Source: a bacterium (GTDB taxonomy: Bacteria; Desulfobacterota; Binatia; UBA12015). From it: 7,892 nt of DNA. Below the pieces are notes generated by a model. That model saw only the letters and a list, made by a program, of their open reading frames with translations. It ran no database searches and was not told the DNA's origin. Location of the stretch: NCBI GenBank assembly GCA_018970825.1, contig JAGWVP010000133.1, forward strand, positions 1-7,892, written 5' to 3'. A program made the translations under genes and the position numbers. Shown piece by piece: positions 5,875 through 7,892 of the stretch (the first letter of the stretch is position 1; each line of letters opens with the position of its first letter).

Positions 5875-5940
5875 CGCCGAACCGCGTTCCCGCGGGCGGA
5901 CCGCCTGACGGGGTGCGTCACCCGGGGCCCATGACACCGC

Positions 5941-7892
5941 TCAGCCCCGGCAGACGAGCTTGCCGGAGGCCGGGGACCGGCAGGCCGACGTCGCCCCGGT
6001 CCAGGCTCGTCCCGAGCGGGTGACGGCAAGGGACACCGGCGCCCCGGGGCCCGGCGCGATCGACAGACCCTTCAGCGTGAGCGAAAGGCGCCAGGGCTCG
6101 CCGGGGTTCGAGCGAGCGAGGAGCACGCGGGCGCGCCGGTCGGCACCGCGACAGGTGATGCGCGAGCCCGAGCGGTTCGGACGGCACTCCGAGGCGAGCA
6201 CGCCCGCCGACTCGGACACGCCGGTCGCGGAGAGCTCGAACCGGTACGCGCTCGCGGCGTCGATCGCGTCGCTCGGCGTCGTACCGACCGCGATCGTTCC
6301 CTTGACCGAGGCGGAGGCGCGCCCCGGGGAGCCCGGCGAGAGCGTCGCCTGCGAGATCGCGATCGCGCCGACGCCGACCGACTCGCAGGCGTGCACCGAC
6401 ACGTCGTCGATCCACCAGCCGACCCGGCCGAGACACCCGTCGAAGCCCATCGCGAAGCGCACGCGCACGACGTCGCCGGGGCCGACCCCGACCTGTCCCA
6501 GGTCGATCGCCGACCGCCCCCAGCTGCCGAGAGCGCTGCCGAAGTCGCTGCCGGTGAACGCGGGTTCGCCCGCCATCGGCGAGTCGTTGAAGGGGATGAA
6601 GCTCGGCTTGTCGATCGCGTCGTTGTAGGCGTTGAACAGGAAGGCCGGGGCCGGGACGAGGGCGAAGGGACCGCCGTTCACGGAGATCTCGACCTGGCCG
6701 CCGTCGCGGCGAGGCTGGGTCGAGATCCAATGCGAGATCTCGAGCCGCGGCATCGCGAGGAGACCGGTCGGGATCGCGATCGCGGGGCTCGTGGCCGTGG
6801 CCACGCCCGACCAGTCGCCCGGGCCGCGGCCGCAGTCGCCACCCGCGGGATCGGCGACGAAGAGCGCCGTGCCGCCGCGACCGTCGGGGGGATTTCCCGC
6901 GAGCTCGAACGAGAGCCCGGGCCATCCCGGCCAACGGCCCGTGCCGTCGAAGATCCAGCCCGGCGCTCCCGACTCGAAGTCCTCGCCGTCGATCTCGGTC
7001 GGGGCGACGCCGGTGCCCCCGCAGCGTGCCGGCACGTCGGGCGAGAGCAGGCGGTTCCCGCCGCAGCGCTCGACCGGGTCGAGACGCATCTCGACGGCGG
7101 CGATCGCCTCCGAGACCGCCGCACAGTCCGCGGAGGTCATCGACTCGCCCGAGGGCGCGGGCGTCGTCGGGCCCGTCCCGAGACCGGCGAGCGGAACGCC
7201 GAGGAGGTCGTCGCAGGCGGCTTCGAGGGCGTCGGCGTGGTCGGCGAAGCCGCTCGTCTCGGTCTCGTAGGTCGTCTGCGCCCGCCAGTGGAGATGAACC
7301 GCCTTCACGAGGCCGATCGCGGGCACCGTGCCGCTGCCGACGACGCCGCCGTCGACGAGCAGTGCGAACGCGCGATTGGGCACGCCGGAGTTCACGTGCA
7401 CGCCGCCCCCGTCCTCTTCCGAGCAGTGGTAGAGTTCGTCGGAGACACTCGCGGGATCGCCCGCGCAGCCGGGCTTCCACAGGTCGCGGAACGCCCCGCC
7501 CACCCCGCCGGCGTCCTCGCCGAAGAGCCAGCGCAGGGAGACGTCGGACGGGTCCTTGCGCAGGACGACCGAGACCGTGCCCGAGGCGACCGCCGAGCGC
7601 AGCAACGTCCCGGTGGAGACCGGGACCAGCACCGCGGGGATCGTGATCGACGGGTCGCTGCCGCCCATCGCGCTGCCCGGCACCGTGGTCGGGTCGTTGT
7701 CGGCGACGACGACCCCGACCGCACCCGCCTCCTGCGCGTTCTTCACCTTGGTCACGAAGCTGCATCCGCCGCGATCGACGAGCGCGATGCGGCCCGCGAC
7801 CTGCCCCCCGTCGGACACGGACTGGCAGGCGTCGGTCGTCGTACCGACGCCGTCGAAGGCTGCGGCGAGGACGCCGGGGAAGCCCGTCGCGT
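5941..7892 (-). CDS. Secreted M4 (thermolysin-like) metallopeptidase with internal PA domain, C-terminal part (5' end outside window)
   Basis: The frame is open from the right edge to TGA 5943-5941, giving the last 649 residues. A PA domain comes first (about 1-110; GRIALVDRGGCSF at 33-45, then AQEAGAVGVVVADND). The C-terminal half of an M4 peptidase follows: WLFGEDAGG (121-129), AFRDLWKP with Arg135 matching thermolysin Arg203, and EEDGGGVHVNSGVPNRAF (158-175). In that motif His165 matches the transition-state His231 and Asp160 matches Asp226. The helical M4 tail runs to about 275. Next is a beta-sandwich domain (about 303-502) with EDFESG, DGGQVEISVNGG, AFTGSDFG and VGWWIDDVSV, resembling domains in immune-inhibitor-A-like proteases. 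The last about 145 residues form a beta-rich module with paired Cys (569/580, 637/647). The zinc-binding HExxH should lie upstream and cannot be checked here. Probably secreted and cleaving proteins outside the cell. Confidence 0.88.
   Translation of the reverse strand, partial: ATGFPGVLAAAFDGVGTTTDACQSVSDGGQVAGRIALVDRGGCSFVTKVKNAQEAGAVGVVVADNDPTTVPGSAMGGSDPSITIPAVLVPVSTGTLLRSAVASGTVSVVLRKDPSDVSLRWLFGEDAGGVGGAFRDLWKPGCAGDPASVSDELYHCSEEDGGGVHVNSGVPNRAFALLVDGGVVGSGTVPAIGLVKAVHLHWRAQTTYETETSGFADHADALEAACDDLLGVPLAGLGTGPTTPAPSGESMTSADCAAVSEAIAAVEMRLDPVERCGGNRLLSPDVPARCGGTGVAPTEIDGEDFESGAPGWIFDGTGRWPGWPGLSFELAGNPPDGRGGTALFVADPAGGDCGRGPGDWSGVATATSPAIAIPTGLLAMPRLEISHWISTQPRRDGGQVEISVNGGPFALVPAPAFLFNAYNDAIDKPSFIPFNDSPMAGEPAFTGSDFGSALGSWGRSAIDLGQVGVGPGDVVRVRFAMGFDGCLGRVGWWIDDVSVHACESVGVGAIAISQATLSPGSPGRASASVKGTIAVGTTPSDAIDAASAYRFELSATGVSESAGVLASECRPNRSGSRITCRGADRRARVLLARSNPGEPWRLSLTLKGLSIAPGPGAPVSLAVTRSGRAWTGATSACRSPASGKLVCRG

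Noticed and set aside
5882..5923. Short GC-rich hairpins (CCGCG-TTCC-CGCGG and GGGTG-CGT-CACCC) after the peptidase gene
   Set aside because: Stems of five pairs and no T-tract; expected by chance in such GC-rich sequence and not good enough to call a terminator.
5918..7765. 615-codon minus-strand frame overlapping the peptidase
   Set aside because: Arg/Gly-rich shadow with no motif; the adjacent frame has PA, M4 and beta-sandwich features.
1..7892. Search for a defence, mobile or otherwise novel multi-gene system
   Set aside because: No direct repeats with spacers, transposase, integrase, nuclease, toxin or tRNA was seen; the genes look like ordinary metabolic and secreted functions.

Overview
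The window is very GC-rich, with third codon positions almost all G or C, and is bacterial. Seven genes are supported: one runs off the left edge, one off the right edge, and five are complete. I see no tRNA, rRNA, CRISPR array, insertion sequence or phage gene. The mix of a lipobox alpha/beta-hydrolase, a thiolase-fold/DUF35 pair, a secreted Cys-rich protein and a large M4-type protease with accessory domains suits a free-living, high-GC, Gram-negative lineage such as Myxococcota or the former deltaproteobacterial groups (for example Binatia). That placement is an inference from style; no marker gene is present.

Layout. (1) 1-399 (+): C-terminal end of a sterol desaturase/fatty acid hydroxylase family membrane enzyme. 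(2) 415-1757 (-): a branched-chain aminotransferase (ilvE-like) followed by a small unrecognised membrane protein; the only plausible full-length start for the latter is a CTG that overlaps the aminotransferase stop codon as CTGA. (3) 1758-1927: divergent intergenic region with a hairpin-forming palindrome in the aminotransferase leader. (4) 1928-3427 (+): a lipoprotein of the Abhydrolase_10-type alpha/beta-hydrolase family. (5) 3447-5080 (-): a two-gene operon of a thiolase-fold protein and a DUF35 zinc-ribbon/OB partner joined by a GTGA overlap. (6) 5149-5182: a strong hairpin terminator with a UUCG loop on the minus-strand RNA. (7) 5223-5789 (-): a secreted 188-aa protein with eight cysteines and no recognised family. 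(8) 5941-7892 (-): the C-terminal 649 residues of a secreted M4 (thermolysin-like) metallopeptidase with a PA domain placed inside the peptidase and two beta-rich domains after it.

How the genes fit together. The thiolase-fold/DUF35 pair almost certainly makes one acyl-CoA enzyme complex. The thiolase partner lacks the canonical catalytic cysteines and the GHP histidine, so ordinary Claisen/thiolysis chemistry is unlikely and C-C cleavage of the retro-aldol type is a reasonable alternative. The aminotransferase and the membrane protein are co-transcribed, but no shared pathway is visible. The hydrolase, the Cys-rich protein and the peptidase are all exported or probably exported. I found no obvious new multi-gene system. 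The items most worth a second look are the non-canonical thiolase pair, the CTGA overlap, the basic tail on the aminotransferase, the PA-in-M4 architecture and the unknown Cys-rich protein.
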